Positions 21,890 through 33,155 are shown, counted from the stretch's first letter. The stretch is 64,000 bases of DNA from Siphonodentalium dalli (GCA_032622095.1 CP136068.1:184828796-184892795), one strand, 5' to 3'. Notes: generated by a model from the sequence alone, not told the origin. Program-made: numbers and translations.

Positions 21890-22395
21890 ATCCTAGAACA
21901 AATGTGTATAAATTTTACACAATATGTGTTATATTTTATCTTTAACAAAAGTTTGAACAGATGACACATGGAATAATAATGTGTCGGTGGAATTTCCTCA
22001 ACCTTGAATATGAATGAATATGTGAGAGTATCATAGTTATTAGATGAGATGTGTTCTATTGGAGACACAAAACTCATAAAAGCTACAACAGAACAAAACA
22101 ATGGCAGCAGCTTTAAAATTTATTATACACTGTGTTTGTGTAAATACTGAAAGCACAAAGTTTTATAAAGCTGCTACCAGATTTTTATTATGGCAGCTTT
22201 TACGAGGTTTGTGCCTCAAATAAAACATGTCTCATCTAATAACTATAATATACTCACATTTTCTCTCATATTCAATGTTGAGAAAATTCCACTGATACAT
22301 TTATGTCATGTGGTATTTCTACACAATTTTGTTTAAGATAAAATGTAACAGTCATATTGTATAGAATTTATACACATTTGTTCTAAGAATTGCGT
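21890..22395. repeat. ~500-bp imperfect palindrome in the receptor intron
   Basis: The left arm (AACAAATGTGTATAAATT, near 21897) and the right arm (AATTTATACACATTTGTTCT, near 22367) are complementary with mismatches and small indels, and the inner parts (CTATTATGGCAGC-like, CAGCTTTA) also pair around a centre near 22140. No clear target duplication was found. Confidence 0.65.
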
Positions 22396-22669
22396 ACACT
22401 TGTGCAATATGGCGATATTTCATCTCGACATACGTCATCAGATCCATCTAATAATGTCTTCGTTTCAAGTTTTCTATTCAAGTTTAAAGGTACTCAATCC
22501 GAATTAACGCTCGCAAATTACTATTTCCTTGGCTTCGGGGCTAAAAAATATTTGATTCGAGTCGAGGAACCCACCCATCACAGCTCAGAGTGATCAGATA
22601 TCGATGTTTGAAATCTATTTTTATTTTAATTTTAAGTGGACAGTCAGCGATAAGAATTTATTTGATCAA

Positions 22670-22820
22670 GTTGCGGGTAAAGATGGATAACTCTAAAATC
22701 AAGTGGCTTTTTGTGTCAGATATTTGACAAACCGGCAAAATTTCGTTGAACAAAATGTTGATAAATAACAGGTTTTGTGCAATTTTATACTATAGTTGAT
22801 TGTGCTTAAAATGCGAAAAT
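22670..22820. repeat. Dispersed repeat, inverted partner of 11395-11545
   Basis: Reverse-complement match to the upstream copy over about 150 bp with moderate divergence; lies in the receptor intron just before exon 2. Confidence 0.7.
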
Positions 22821-23020
22821 AAATCTCAAAATAAGATGTATTTTCTTACCTAGGAAATATTTTGTGGCATGTGTTATCGTTTTGTCGGGCTGTCGTCTGC
22901 CCATATATCATTATCCAATCCATCCAAATGAATATTATATTATCCCAGCATACTGCTAATGGACTGAGATGGAGAATATATTCGGTACATAAAGGGTTTA
23001 TTTGCTGTTCATATCCATTT

Positions 23021-23075
23021 GTGATCGTAGTTTCTGTGATCCATTTCAGGTCATTCTGATCGTAGTGTCTGTGAT
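23021..23075 (+). repeat. Short duplication across the 3' splice site
   Basis: TGATCGTAGTTTCTGTGAT (intron side, about 23021) and TGATCGTAGTGTCTGTGAT (exon side, about 23057) flank the acceptor TTTCAG at 23044-23049. A 36-bp tandem duplication across the boundary would explain this; it may also explain the one extra TM4 residue relative to vertebrate mGluRs. Confidence 0.65.
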
Positions 23076-23643
23076 TGTTGCCGAACCCGGAGCGCGCCTC
23101 TCGATGCCGGTAACAGTAGAGAAGTACGTGGAGAAATACTGTGACATCATGATTGAGGGGATGTCGATATTTCTAACCTATAACATGGTCATTGTCGTCC
23201 TTTGTTCGATATTCGCATTCAAAACTCGGAAACTTCCAGATAACTTCAACGAATCGAAATTCATAGCGATGTGCGTCTACACGACCCTGTTTATTTGGGT
23301 CGCCTTTATCGCCACCTATTACACGACGACGCAGAACTATTACAAATCACTCCTCCTCTCGATGTCTCTCATTCTCAACGACACTGTTATTCTTGGTATG
23401 CTTTTCGTGCCACGGGTTTATGCAGCCGGGTTCTCTCATCGCGTAGGGGACGCATGCGCACCAGGGGTAGGTTCGTCGTCCACAAATCCTACCAATGAAA
23501 GCAGCAGGATGAGAAGCAGGCACGTGATCTCTGTCGCCCCGACAACGTCCACAACCGGCATCGGAGAAAGTGCTTCGCACATGAAACTATCCATGAGAAC
23601 CAAGACTCAAATGACATTAGAACCCGTTACTTCGAGTTCATGA
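23050..23643 (+). CDS. Metabotropic glutamate receptor-like class C GPCR, exon 2 (residues 691-887)
   Basis: Completes the receptor begun at 14461. It follows the acceptor CCATTTCAG in phase 0 and encodes the second half of TM4 (VILIVVSVIVAEPG), an extracellular loop with a cysteine that likely pairs with Cys632 at the start of TM3, and TM5 (about residues 723-748, ending KTRKLP). The strongly conserved FNESKFIAMCVYTT leads into TM6; then come TM7 (LILNDTVILGMLFVPRVY) and a short Ser/Thr-rich tail ending at TGA 23641-23643. FNE.KFI and LGMLFVP.VY are hallmark mGluR motifs. The predicted total is 887 residues, near the lower end of the family. The tail lacks a recognisable Homer-binding motif. 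Confidence 0.9.
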   Translation, partial: VILIVVSVIVAEPGARLSMPVTVEKYVEKYCDIMIEGMSIFLTYNMVIVVLCSIFAFKTRKLPDNFNESKFIAMCVYTTLFIWVAFIATYYTTTQNYYKSLLLSMSLILNDTVILGMLFVPRVYAAGFSHRVGDACAPGVGSSSTNPTNESSRMRSRHVISVAPTTSTTGIGESASHMKLSMRTKTQMTLEPVTSSS

Positions 23644-23875
23644 ACTCCAGATGAGTACCAAGACTCGAATGACATTAGAACCCGTTACTTCAAGTTCATG
23701 AACTCCCGAGTACCAAGACTCGAATGACATTAGAAACAGCTACTTCGAGTTCACGAACTCCCGAGTACCAAGACTCGAATGGCATTATAACCCGTTACTT
23801 CAAGTTCATGAACTCCCGAGTACCAAGACTCGAATGACAATAGAACCCGTTACTTTGAGTTCATGAACTCCAGAT
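23599..23875 (+). repeat. 55-58-bp minisatellite amplified from the last codons and stop codon (5 units)
   Basis: Unit 1 starts at 23599 inside the coding tail and includes the TGA. Units follow at 23657, 23712, 23767 and 23822, sharing ACCAAGACTCGAATGACATT and TTCATGAACTCC. Only unit 1 is translated; the rest fall in the 3' UTR. Confidence 0.9.
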
Positions 23876-23924
23876 GTGCCGCATTATTACAAGATCCATG
23901 CACAGTCAGATATGACACCATTTA

Positions 23925-24137
23925 CAAATAACCAATTTCTAAATTATAAGATTTATTATTATATATAAACATATCAACTGTATATGTAAATGACTATAGA
24001 ACGCAATCGTATCATATGTTTATGTTTATTAAATATAGTTACAACCAATTTCTAATTTATAAGATTTATTATATATAAACATATCAACTGTATATGTAAA
24101 TGACTATAGAACGCAATCGTATTATATGTTTATGTGA
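23925..24137. repeat. ~100-bp direct duplication
   Basis: Two copies of a segment containing CATATCAACTGTATATGTAA and GACTATAGAACGCAATCGTA; the first also has an inserted ATT and a TTATTAAATATAGTT join. Confidence 0.85.
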
Positions 24138-24955
24138 TAATGTTTAACATACATGTATTAAATATAACAATTAGTGATAATGTAACATACATGCATTAAA
24201 TATAACAATTAGTGATAATGTTTAACATACGTGTATTAAATATAACAATTAGAGATAATGTTTAACATACGTATATTAAATATAACAATTAGTGATAATG
24301 TTTAACATACATGTATTAAATATAACAATTAGAGATAATGTTTAACATACATGTATTAAAGATAACAATTAGTGATAATGTTTAACATACATGTATTAAA
24401 TATAACAATTAGTGATGATGTTTAACATACATGTATTAAATATAACAATTAGTGATAATGTTTAATATACGTGTATTAAATATAACAATTAGTGATAATG
24501 TTTAACATACATGTATTAAATATAACAATTAGTGATAATGTTTAACATACGTGTATTAAATATAACAATTAGTGATAATGTTTAACATACATATATTAAA
24601 TATAACAATTAGTGATACTGTTTAACATACATGTATTAAATATAACAATTAGTGATAATGTTTAACATACATGTATTAAATATAACAATTCGCGACAATG
24701 TTTAACATACATGTATTAAATATAACAATTAGTGATAATGTTTAACATACGTGTATTAAATATTACAATTAGTGATAATGTTTAACATACATGTATTAAA
24801 TATAACAATTAGTGATAATGTTTAACATACGTGTATTAAATATAACAATTAGTGGTAATGTTTAACATACATGTATTAAATATAACAATTACTGATAATG
24901 TAACATACTTGTATTAAATATAACAATTAGAGATGATGTTTAACTTACATGTAAT
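24134..24955. repeat. 40-bp minisatellite, ~20 units
   Basis: Unit GTGATAATGTTTAACATACA plus TGTATTAAATATAACAATTA, with recurring A/G variants (ACATG or ACGTG) and a few units lacking TTT. Downstream of the receptor; a possible poly(A) signal AATAAA follows at 25019-25024 but is not demonstrated. Confidence 0.95.
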
Positions 24956-25087
24956 TTGTTGTTCTGTTTTATCGTTTTAGTTTCACTCAAATTGTATAAA
25001 AATGTATAAAAAAGCTAGAATAAAATATTTCTTCCAAGCGAAAGCCACGAAGGTGACTTCCAATCCTTATTCGAAATTTTTTATATT

Positions 25088-26335
25088 TAGGCAAAACAAA
25101 TGGTGTTGTAGGGTACTCTTTCCACACACTCACTCACCCCACCCCGATCCAAAATGACCGGCGTCCAGAGGGGTTCAAATAGGGCACCATGCCATTTCTC
25201 GGCCCATTGACCGACTTAGATCAAATAAAGAGTGATGTAGGGTGGCCCCCCCAAGCAAATATAAATATTCACCCCACCCCGATCCAAATGGCCGCCGTCA
25301 AGATGGGTTCAAATAGGGCACCCATGCCATTTCTCGGTCCATTGACAAATTTAGGTCTAATAAAGGGTGTTGTATGGTAGCCCCAAGCCACTCTAAATAT
25401 TCACCTCTTGCACCCCACCCGATCCCAAATGACCGGCGTTAAGATGGGTTCAAATAGGACACCCATGACATTTCTCGGCCCTAAGCTTGACCGATTTAGG
25501 TCAAATAATTGGTGTTGTAGGGTTGCCCCCCCCCCAAGCCAATCTAAATATTCAACCCTTTGATCCCACCCCGATCCAAAATGGCGGCAGTCCAGATGGG
25601 TTCAAATAGCAGCCATGTCATTTTTCAGCATTTTGAATGATTTATGTCAAACAAATGGCGTTGTATGCCCCCCCCCCCAGCCAATCTAAATATTCACCCA
25701 CCCGATTTAAAATGGCCGTCGTCCAGAGGGGTTCAAATTGGGCACCCATAATGCCATGTCTCGGTCCCCTTTGATGGGTTTAGGTCAAATAAAGGGTGTT
25801 GTAGGGTGCCCCAAAGCCAATCTAATATTCATCTCTTTCAACTCATCCCAAATGGCCGCCGCCCAGAGGGGTTCAGATAGGGCATCCATGAAAGATTTAG
25901 GTAAAACAAAGGGTGTTGTAGGGTAGCCCCCAAGCCAATCTAAATATTCACCCCACTCGATCCAAAATGGTCGCCGTTCAGAGGGGTTCAGTCATGCAAT
26001 TTCTCGACATTTTGAACGATTTAGGTCAAACAAAGGGTGTAGTAGGGTGGCCCTCAAAGCTAATCTACATATTCACCCACCCGATCCAAAATGGCCGCCG
26101 ATCAGATGGGTTCAAATAGGGCACCCATGTCATTTCTCGACCATGACCGATTTAGGTCAAATAAAGGGTGTTGTATTGTGCTTCCCCCGAGCCAATCTAA
26201 ATTTTCACCCCTTTCACCGCACCCTGGTCCAAAATGGCCGCCGCCCAGAAGTGTTCAAATAGGGCCCCATGCCATTTCTCGATCCCTTGACCGATTTCGA
26301 TAAAAAAAAAAGGGCGTTGTATGGTGGGCCACAAA
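25088..26335. repeat. Degenerate ~135-bp tandem repeat, 9 units
   Basis: Each unit contains CGATCCAAAATGGCCGCCGT or variant, GGGTTCAAATAGGGCACCCA, CATTTCTCGGCCC, AGGTCAAATAAAGGGTGTTG and a C-rich run. Short ORFs here have no known domain and are not called. Confidence 0.85.
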
Positions 26336-26886
26336 CCAACGACCACATCATAACTTTGGAGTTGATTGAACATCAATTTTACCTAAAGAATAGGCCACTT
26401 AAGACCAGGGCATATGTTCGCTCGTTTTAGTTGCTGGAATTAGGTTCGAATACATTATAATGCGTATATTTCCCCACAATTAATTGCCAACAGTCATCGA
26501 ACTAACACGGAACACTCTTTATTTATATTATACTCTGCTTCACATCATGCTCCAAATACAGGCTGTAATTTCAATTCGAGAGACATATAGAAGCCATATA
26601 AATGGGCAATTTTGTTATCAAAATGTGTAATTACTGTAATGTGTAATTCAAGTTTTCCCACCCACCCTATTCCCCTTTTTTCTAATTTATATAAGTTTTA
26701 GATGACTGTTCACGATAATTCGCTTACCGCTAGAATAATGGTTATTTCTTGAGATTTTGTCTCTGTTCTGATTACATAATATTAATAATATGTGTTATAT
26801 ATTTATGTGGGCAGAAGTTGGAGAATTGGTATTTAATCGGCGTCCCTGAGCTGTCGTTCAAAGGGAGCGAACTCTTTAATGTATTC
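26336..26886. other. Intergenic, no feature recognised
   Basis: AT-rich sequence with no convincing ORF or repeat. Confidence 0.4.
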
Positions 26887-27189
26887 ATTATGCACGGGAT
26901 CTACTAAAAGACGGGACGGGACGATTTTCCGGGACGGGACGGAACGATTTGTCTAAAAGACGGGACGGGACGGAACGAATATTTAAAAGTCATTTTATTC
27001 GGAAATGAAAGAGTTTAGAGGCACAAACATGGTCTCAACTTGTTGATTGGTATCTACTCTATACGAATGTGATGTTTTCCCGATAAAATTGAGCGTATGC
27101 TGAACGGTGGGCGTTCGAATAACGAAGCGTCGAAATTAGGGAAATTTATCACTTCTGGGACGATAATCTAAACCCTAAAAGTCATATTT

Positions 27190-28578
27190 CGTTTACATTT
27201 TCATGTTTGGGTGACGGATTATTGCAGAAAATGTTAGTCTAATATATACAAAATAGTAAAATAGAAGTTTGAACTTGTTTTCTGATGGTAAAAGTAGTGT
27301 TTTTATCGACGGGACGATGACACCTCCATTCTTGAAAAATCTGCATTCCGCCGAACGAAAATCTTCGAAAATCTTAACAGAAAAACTAGCATTATGTTCA
27401 CATTTTCATGTTTAGGTGACGGATTTTTGCAGAAAATGTTAGTCTAATATATACTAAATAGTAAAATAGAAGTTTGAACTTGTTTTCTGATGGTAAAAGT
27501 AGTGTTTTTATCGACGGGACGATGACACCTCCATTCTTGAAAAATCTCCATTCCGCCGAACGAAAATCGTCGAAAATCTTAACAGAAAAACTAGCATTAC
27601 GTTCACATTTTCATGTTTGAGTGACGGATTTTTACAGAAAATGTTTGTCTAATATATACTAAATAGTAAAATAGAAGTTTGCACTTGTTTTCTGCTGATA
27701 AAAGTAGTGTTAAACTTTTTATCGACGGGACGATGACATCCGCATTCTTGAAAAATCTGCATTCCGCCGAACGAAAATCTTCGAAAATCTTAACAGAAAA
27801 ACTAGCATTATGTTCACATTTTCATGTTTGGGTGACGAATTTTTGCAGAAAATGTTAGTCTAATATATACTAAATAGTAAAATAGAAGTTTGAACTTGTT
27901 TTCTGATGGTAAAAGTAGTGTTTTTATCGACGGGACGATGACATCTCCATTCTTGAAAAATCTCCATTCCGCCGAACGAAAATCGTCGAAAATCTTAACA
28001 GAAAAACTAGCATTATGTTCACATTTTCATGTTTGGGAGACGGATTATTGCAGAAAATGTTAGTCTAATATATACTAAATAGTAAAATAGAAGTTTGAAC
28101 TTGTTTTCTGATGGTAAAAGTAGTGTTTTTATCGACGGGACGATGACACCTCCATTCTTGAAAAATCTCCATTCCGCCGAACGAAAATCGTCGAAAATCT
28201 TAACAGAAAAACTAGCATTATGTTCACATTTTCATGTTTGGGTGACGGATTATTGCAGAAAATGTTAGTCTAATATATACTAAATAGTAAAATAGAAGTT
28301 TGAACTTGTTTTCTGCAGGTAAAAGTAGTGTTTTTATCCACGGGACGATGACACCTCCATTCTTGAAAAATCTCCATTCCGCCGAACGAAAATCGTCGAA
28401 AATCTTAACAGAAAAACTAGCATTTCGTTCACATTTTCATGTTTGGGTGACGGATTTTTGCAGAAAATGTTAGTCTAATATATACTAAATAGTAAAATAG
28501 AAGTTTGCACTTTATTTCTGCTGGTAAAAGTAGTGTTTTTATCGACGGGACGATGACATCCGCATTCTTGAAAAATCG
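27190..28578. repeat. ~205-bp tandem repeat, left arm of the foldback element (7 units)
   Basis: Units share TGACGGATTTTTGCAGAAAA, CTAAATAGTAAAATAGAAGT, TTTTATCGACGGGACGATGA and CATTCCGCCGAACGAAAATC. Variants alternate (ACCTCC or ATCCGC, with or without TTAAAC), and a mirror order of variants appears in the right arm. Confidence 0.93.
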
Positions 28579-28739
28579 GGAACTACTATTTCACTGATCA
28601 GTAAACTGAATCAGTAGAATATGCTAAAACACTGAATGATGTCGATCGATATATCACTATAGTCGGCAAATCTGAACACTAAAAGCTATATTTCGTTCAC
28701 ATTTTGATGTTTAGGTGTATGGGCATGCAGCCAAATTAA

Positions 28740-29045
28740 CATATACTCAAATATTTGAAGATATCTCTAAATGATTTGAAGATATCTCTAAATGATTTGG
28801 AGATATCTCTAAATATTTGTAGATATCTCTAAATATTTGGAGATATCTCTAAATATTTGGAGATATCTCTAATTATTTGGAGATATCTCTAATTATTTGG
28901 AGATATCTCCAAATCATTTGAAGATATCTCTAAATCGGTACATATCCATAATTGGATTTGAGATTAACCTTAATCTCTAAATCAATTAGAGATATCTTTA
29001 AATCCCCAAATCATTTGAAGATATCTCTAAATCCTTTGTATACAT
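28740..29045. repeat. 20-bp repeat with palindromic AGATATCT core, ~12 units, in the foldback loop
   Basis: Unit AGATATCTCTAAATATTTGG, with ATGATTTGA and AATTATTTGG variants, in a run and then several scattered inverted versions. Each unit contains a GATATC palindrome. Confidence 0.85.
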
Positions 29046-29299
29046 TTTACAAGATTTTCCCGCGTTAATTTGCATAAAACTGATCAAGGTCTGGTCTGAA
29101 AAACGGCGGCCATGATGGACGCCATCTTGTCTGGAGTCTACACGGCCACTTTTTTTTCTTGTTAACATTGCTTAAAAGTTGAAGGACATAATAAGGAACA
29201 AAATGAGTGGGGTGAAGTTAAGTCCCAGGGGGGGGGGGTGCAAGGGTACCCCTATTAGCCCCCGGACTAAATACAGGAAGAAAACATCATGTGGCCGCC

Positions 29300-30500
29300 C
29301 TACATTTTCGTTCGGCGGAATGGAGATTTTTCAAGAATGGATGTGTCATCGTCCCGTGGATAAAAACACTACTTTTACCAGCAGAAAACAAGTTCAAACT
29401 TCTATTTTACTATTTAGTATATATTAGACAAACATTTTCTGCAATAATCCGTCACCCAAACATGAAAATGTGAACATAATGCTAGTTTTTCTGTTAAGAT
29501 TTTCGACGATTTTCGTTCGGCGGAATGGAGATTTTTCAAGAATGGAGGTGTCATCGTCCCGTCGATAAAAACACTACTTTTACCATCAGAAAACAAGTTC
29601 AAACTTCTATTTTACTATTTTGTATATATTAGACTAACATTTTCTGCAAACTATCCGTCACCCAAACATGAAAATGTGAACATAATGCTAGTTTTTCTGT
29701 TAAGATTTTCGAAGATTTTCGTTCTGCGGAATGCAGATTTTTCAAGAATGCGGATGTCATCGTCCCGTCGATAAAAAGTTTAACACTACTTTTATCAGCA
29801 GAAAACAAGTGCAAACTTCTATTTTACTATTTAGTATCTATTAGACAAACATTTTCTGCAAAAATCCGTCACTCAAACATGAAAATGTGAACGTAATGCT
29901 AGTTTTTCTGTTAAGATTTTCGACGATTTTCGTTCGGCGGAATGGAGATTTTTCAAGAATGGAGGTGTCATCGTCCCGTCGATAAAAACACTACTTTTAC
30001 CATCAGAAAACAAGTTCAAACTTCTATTTTACTATTTAGTATATATTAGACTAACATTTTCTGCAAAAATCCGTCACCCAAACATGAAAATGTGAACATA
30101 ATGCTAGTTTTTCTGTTAAGAATTTCGAAGATTTTCGTTCGGCGGAATGCAGATTTTTCAAGAATGCGGATGTCATCGTCCCGTCGATAAAAACACTACT
30201 TTTATCAGCAGAAAACAAGTTCAAACTTCTATTTTACTATTTAGTATATATTAGACTAAGATTTTCTGCAATAATCCGTCACCCAAACATGAAAATGTGA
30301 ACATAATGCTAGTTTTTCTTTTAAGATTTTCGACGATTTTCGTTCGGCGGAATGGAGATTTTTCAAGAATGGAGGTGTCATCGTCCCGTCGATAAAAACA
30401 CTACTTTTATCAGCAGAAAACAAGTGCAAACTTCTATTTTACTATTTAGTATATATTAGACAAACATTTTCTGCAATAATCCGTCACCCAAACATGAAAA
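29300..30500. repeat. ~205-bp tandem repeat, right arm of the foldback element (6 units)
   Basis: Reverse-complement counterpart of the left-arm units. Small ORFs such as 29179-29427 and 29629-29814 run through them and are not genes. Confidence 0.93.
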
Positions 30501-30811
30501 TGTAAACGAAATATGACTTTTAGTGTTTAGATTATCGTCCCAGAAGTGATAAATTTCCCTAATTTCGACGCTTCGTTATTCGAACGCCCACCGTTCAGCA
30601 AACGTTCAATTTTATCGGGAAAACATCACATTCGTATAGAGTAGATACCAACAAACAAGTTGAGACCATGTTAGTGCCTCTAAACTCTTTCATTTCCGAA
30701 TAAAATGACTTTTAAATATTCGTTCCGTCCCGTCCCGTCTTTTAGACAAATCGTTCCGTCCCGTCCCGGAAAATCGTCCCGTCCCGTCTTTTAGTAGATC
30801 CCATTATGCAC

Positions 30812-31766
30812 GCCACATTTCTTCCGGTTGTCTCCCTTGTAAAAGTTTGAGTGCAATCGCTTTTATTCGTGACATAAAATCAGCTTTTTCACTGTAATGA
30901 CGAATCCGGCAGCCATGCCTGAGCCCGTGGTGGATGTCCAGGGTGACGACCGATGGATGAGCTTGGTAATATGATCTATTATTTTTAAATATATGTTGCA
31001 AAATTAAATTTTTATTTTAGCATTTTCGAAATTTCGACGTATCGTTCAGGGCGATCACCGCGTTCTACGATGTCTAGATCGCATGTCACGTAGACCGAAA
31101 TTGGCCCAATCACATATTGTACGGGTATAGTTTTAGTGTGAACGTACGTACACCAACATTGGTTGAGAAGTACATTTGCATTCTCACATCATTAAATTAT
31201 TTATCATGACATACACGGGGAACTTGTAGAAAAAACATATTGAAATATAATATACCTCATATGCATACCACAGGGGGGGGCCAATAATTCGGTACGGAAT
31301 AGCGCCGAACGCCGTCAACGTTGATTTTCTGAATCACTGCAGCGATTTTTGTCGGATAAACGGTATTGTCGCGTATATTGCTACTTCCAAAAGTGATATA
31401 AACCCTCCTTAAGTTACCATGTAAAGTGCTGTAGATATTAGAATGCCGATATAAACCTGTTTTATATGTTCAAGTGTTAGAAATGTTTCTAATCTAAGCA
31501 TAAATATGGGACGATTCACCATTAATCGTGGCAACATAATGCCCTCTTTCTGATTGGTCGATATTGACGTGGCTTTGTTTACGAAAAGACGGTCCGAAAA
31601 ACAAATATTGTGTATATCGACCAATGTGAAAGAGTCACATTTGCTAATACTGTGTGCGTAACGTAACTATAACATACTCTGATAACAACTTATCGCCAAT
31701 ATCATGCTTAAGACATTTTAAACATATCATTTTCGGCTTGTTTTATTTTATTTTTATGAAAAGGAA
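30812..31766. other. Intergenic, no feature recognised
   Basis: Contains a 65-codon minus-strand ORF (30804-31001) that begins beside the foldback element and has no recognised motif, and a run of nine G near 31274. No gene is supported. Confidence 0.4.
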
Positions 31767-31768
31767 TA

Positions 31769-32140
31769 CCCTGCTGGACAAAACAAGTGTCCAATTAACC
31801 GCGGTGCGGTTAGCTTTGCCACCGCGGCTGAAATGCATCTACACCGGGGCTCCACCGGCTAACAGTTGGGCCGCGGTGTACTTGTCATTCGGCCATGGTG
31901 TAGTTGCCGCGGTGTACGTTCATTAAACTGAAAAAAGACTATACAAACCAGAAATCCAACCACGGTGTACATGCAGTTCGGCCGCAGTGTAGTTGCCTTT
32001 CGGTCGCAGTGTACTTGCTGTTCGGCCGCGGTGTACTTGCCGTTCGGCCGCGGTGCTCAACTGCAGTTACAAACTCTGACACTGCGGCTGAACGGCAAAT
32101 ACACCGCGGTGCCAATGGACACTTGTTTTGTCCAGCGGGG
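31769..32140. mobile_element. TA-flanked TIR element with CCGCGG-rich interior
   Basis: Termini CCCTGCTGGACAAAACAAGT and ACTTGTTTTGTCCAGCGGGG are inverted between TA dinucleotides (31767-31768, 32141-32142). The interior has degenerate repeats around TTCGGCCGCGGTGTACTTGC. No transposase. Short ORFs within are repeat-derived. Confidence 0.75.
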
Positions 32141-32812
32141 TAACAAATGGGGTAATAAATATATATAACGACAAATAGAATCAAATTGGTCATTTACTTG
32201 GTACAGGCAAGCAATGTACGAAAATTGGTGTAATCTGAGTACGAACGTCAGTGTGTTCCCCTATCGTATTCCGATAATCACCAACCGTGGAAATGCATGT
32301 TAATGCTTTGATTTGAAGCAATTTTCTCACTTCAAAGTACCGGTATACAAAAGGGCCATTCCATGTCACGTGTGTTACATTTTGCACGAGATTTTGGTGA
32401 TATTTTCAAGCAGCATTTGGTGTGCATTCAATATAATATAAAATGATTCACTACATACTCTTGAGTGCCTAATAAAAGTACAGGGTGGAATAAATTAATA
32501 GTACAGGTTGGAAAATGTCGCGTAACTGAATAATAGTACAGGGCGGAATAAACGTACAGACTGGAAATATTAGTACCATACATCCCAACAAAACGCACCA
32601 TCTGACTGGTTTACTGATGCCATGGGACAGAAATAGTTTCGATGGATAGCCAGGTCTGTGAATCTACAGTGTGCTGATCACTGTCAACAATCAGAGTTCA
32701 TTTATTTATGAATAACACAATTTAAGATTGGTGAATTATTTCTTTTGGTTAATTTAATAAACGTACAGGACCAAATAACGATCGTACAGGTGGAGAATTT
32801 TTTTTAAACGTA
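32141..32812. other. Intergenic, short repeated GTACAGG-type phrases
   Basis: Variants of AGTACAGGGTGGAATAAA recur at about 32476, 32500, 32532 and 32761, possibly a decayed tandem repeat. No gene. Confidence 0.4.
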
Positions 32813-33155
32813 CCGCTATTCTCAAAGTAATTGACCAGAAAAACGGGGTGATACCCCGGTCATGACCGCGGTGATACCGGTAATAAACGGCAGCGGTATC
32901 GAGACGGTCATGGCGTGGAGTTACGGTATTGGGCGATAATGATACCGTGGTCTTTTAGCGGGCACCGCATTAATTTTGTTGAATACCGCAGTGATTTTCA
33001 TGGAACTCTTTTAGGGGAAGTATTTACTCACACATACTTGTTCGCGTTAACAAGCGGTATCAGTACCGTGGTATTGGAGGATACCGCGGTATAGTACCGC
33101 CATATTAACGGGGTGACACCACGTTATTGGTGGTCAATTACTTTAAGTATAGCGG
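32813..33155. mobile_element. TA-flanked TIR element with TACCGCGGTA-type interior
   Basis: Ends CCGCTATTCTCAAAGTAATT and complement (AATTACTTTAAGTATAGCGG) lie between TA at 32811-32812 and 33156-33157. The CAAAGTAATTGACCA part of the end is shared with the palindromic TA MITE at 13912-14128, suggesting related families. The interior is rich in ATACCGCGGTA-like palindromes. Confidence 0.7.

Larger units (their letters stand above)
26896..30802. mobile_element. 3.9-kb foldback transposon with 9-bp target duplication (Mutator/Phantom-like)
   Basis: Terminal inverted repeats begin GGGATCTACTAAAAGACGGG and extend about 330 bp. They are flanked by a perfect ATTATGCAC duplication (26887-26895 and 30803-30811). 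Inside the unique ends each arm holds tandem units of about 205 bp (seven on the left, about 27190-28578; six on the right, about 29300-30500), complementary between arms. The central loop is 28580-29290. There is no transposase ORF. A 9-bp duplication, GGG termini and long TIRs are features of the MULE superfamily and of classic foldback elements; the class is inferred from these. Confidence 0.88.

Noticed and set aside
23641-23643. Readthrough of the receptor stop into the 3' UTR repeats
   Set aside because: The first stop is intact and the 55- and 58-bp unit lengths change frame, so a repeated tail would not be maintained.
29179-30500. Small ORFs in the foldback element as a transposase
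   Set aside because: They are fragments of the 205-bp non-coding units; no DDE-type motifs are present.
30804-31001. 65-codon minus-strand ORF beside the foldback element
   Set aside because: It has no recognised domain, and its end lies in the target-site duplication region. It is probably chance.
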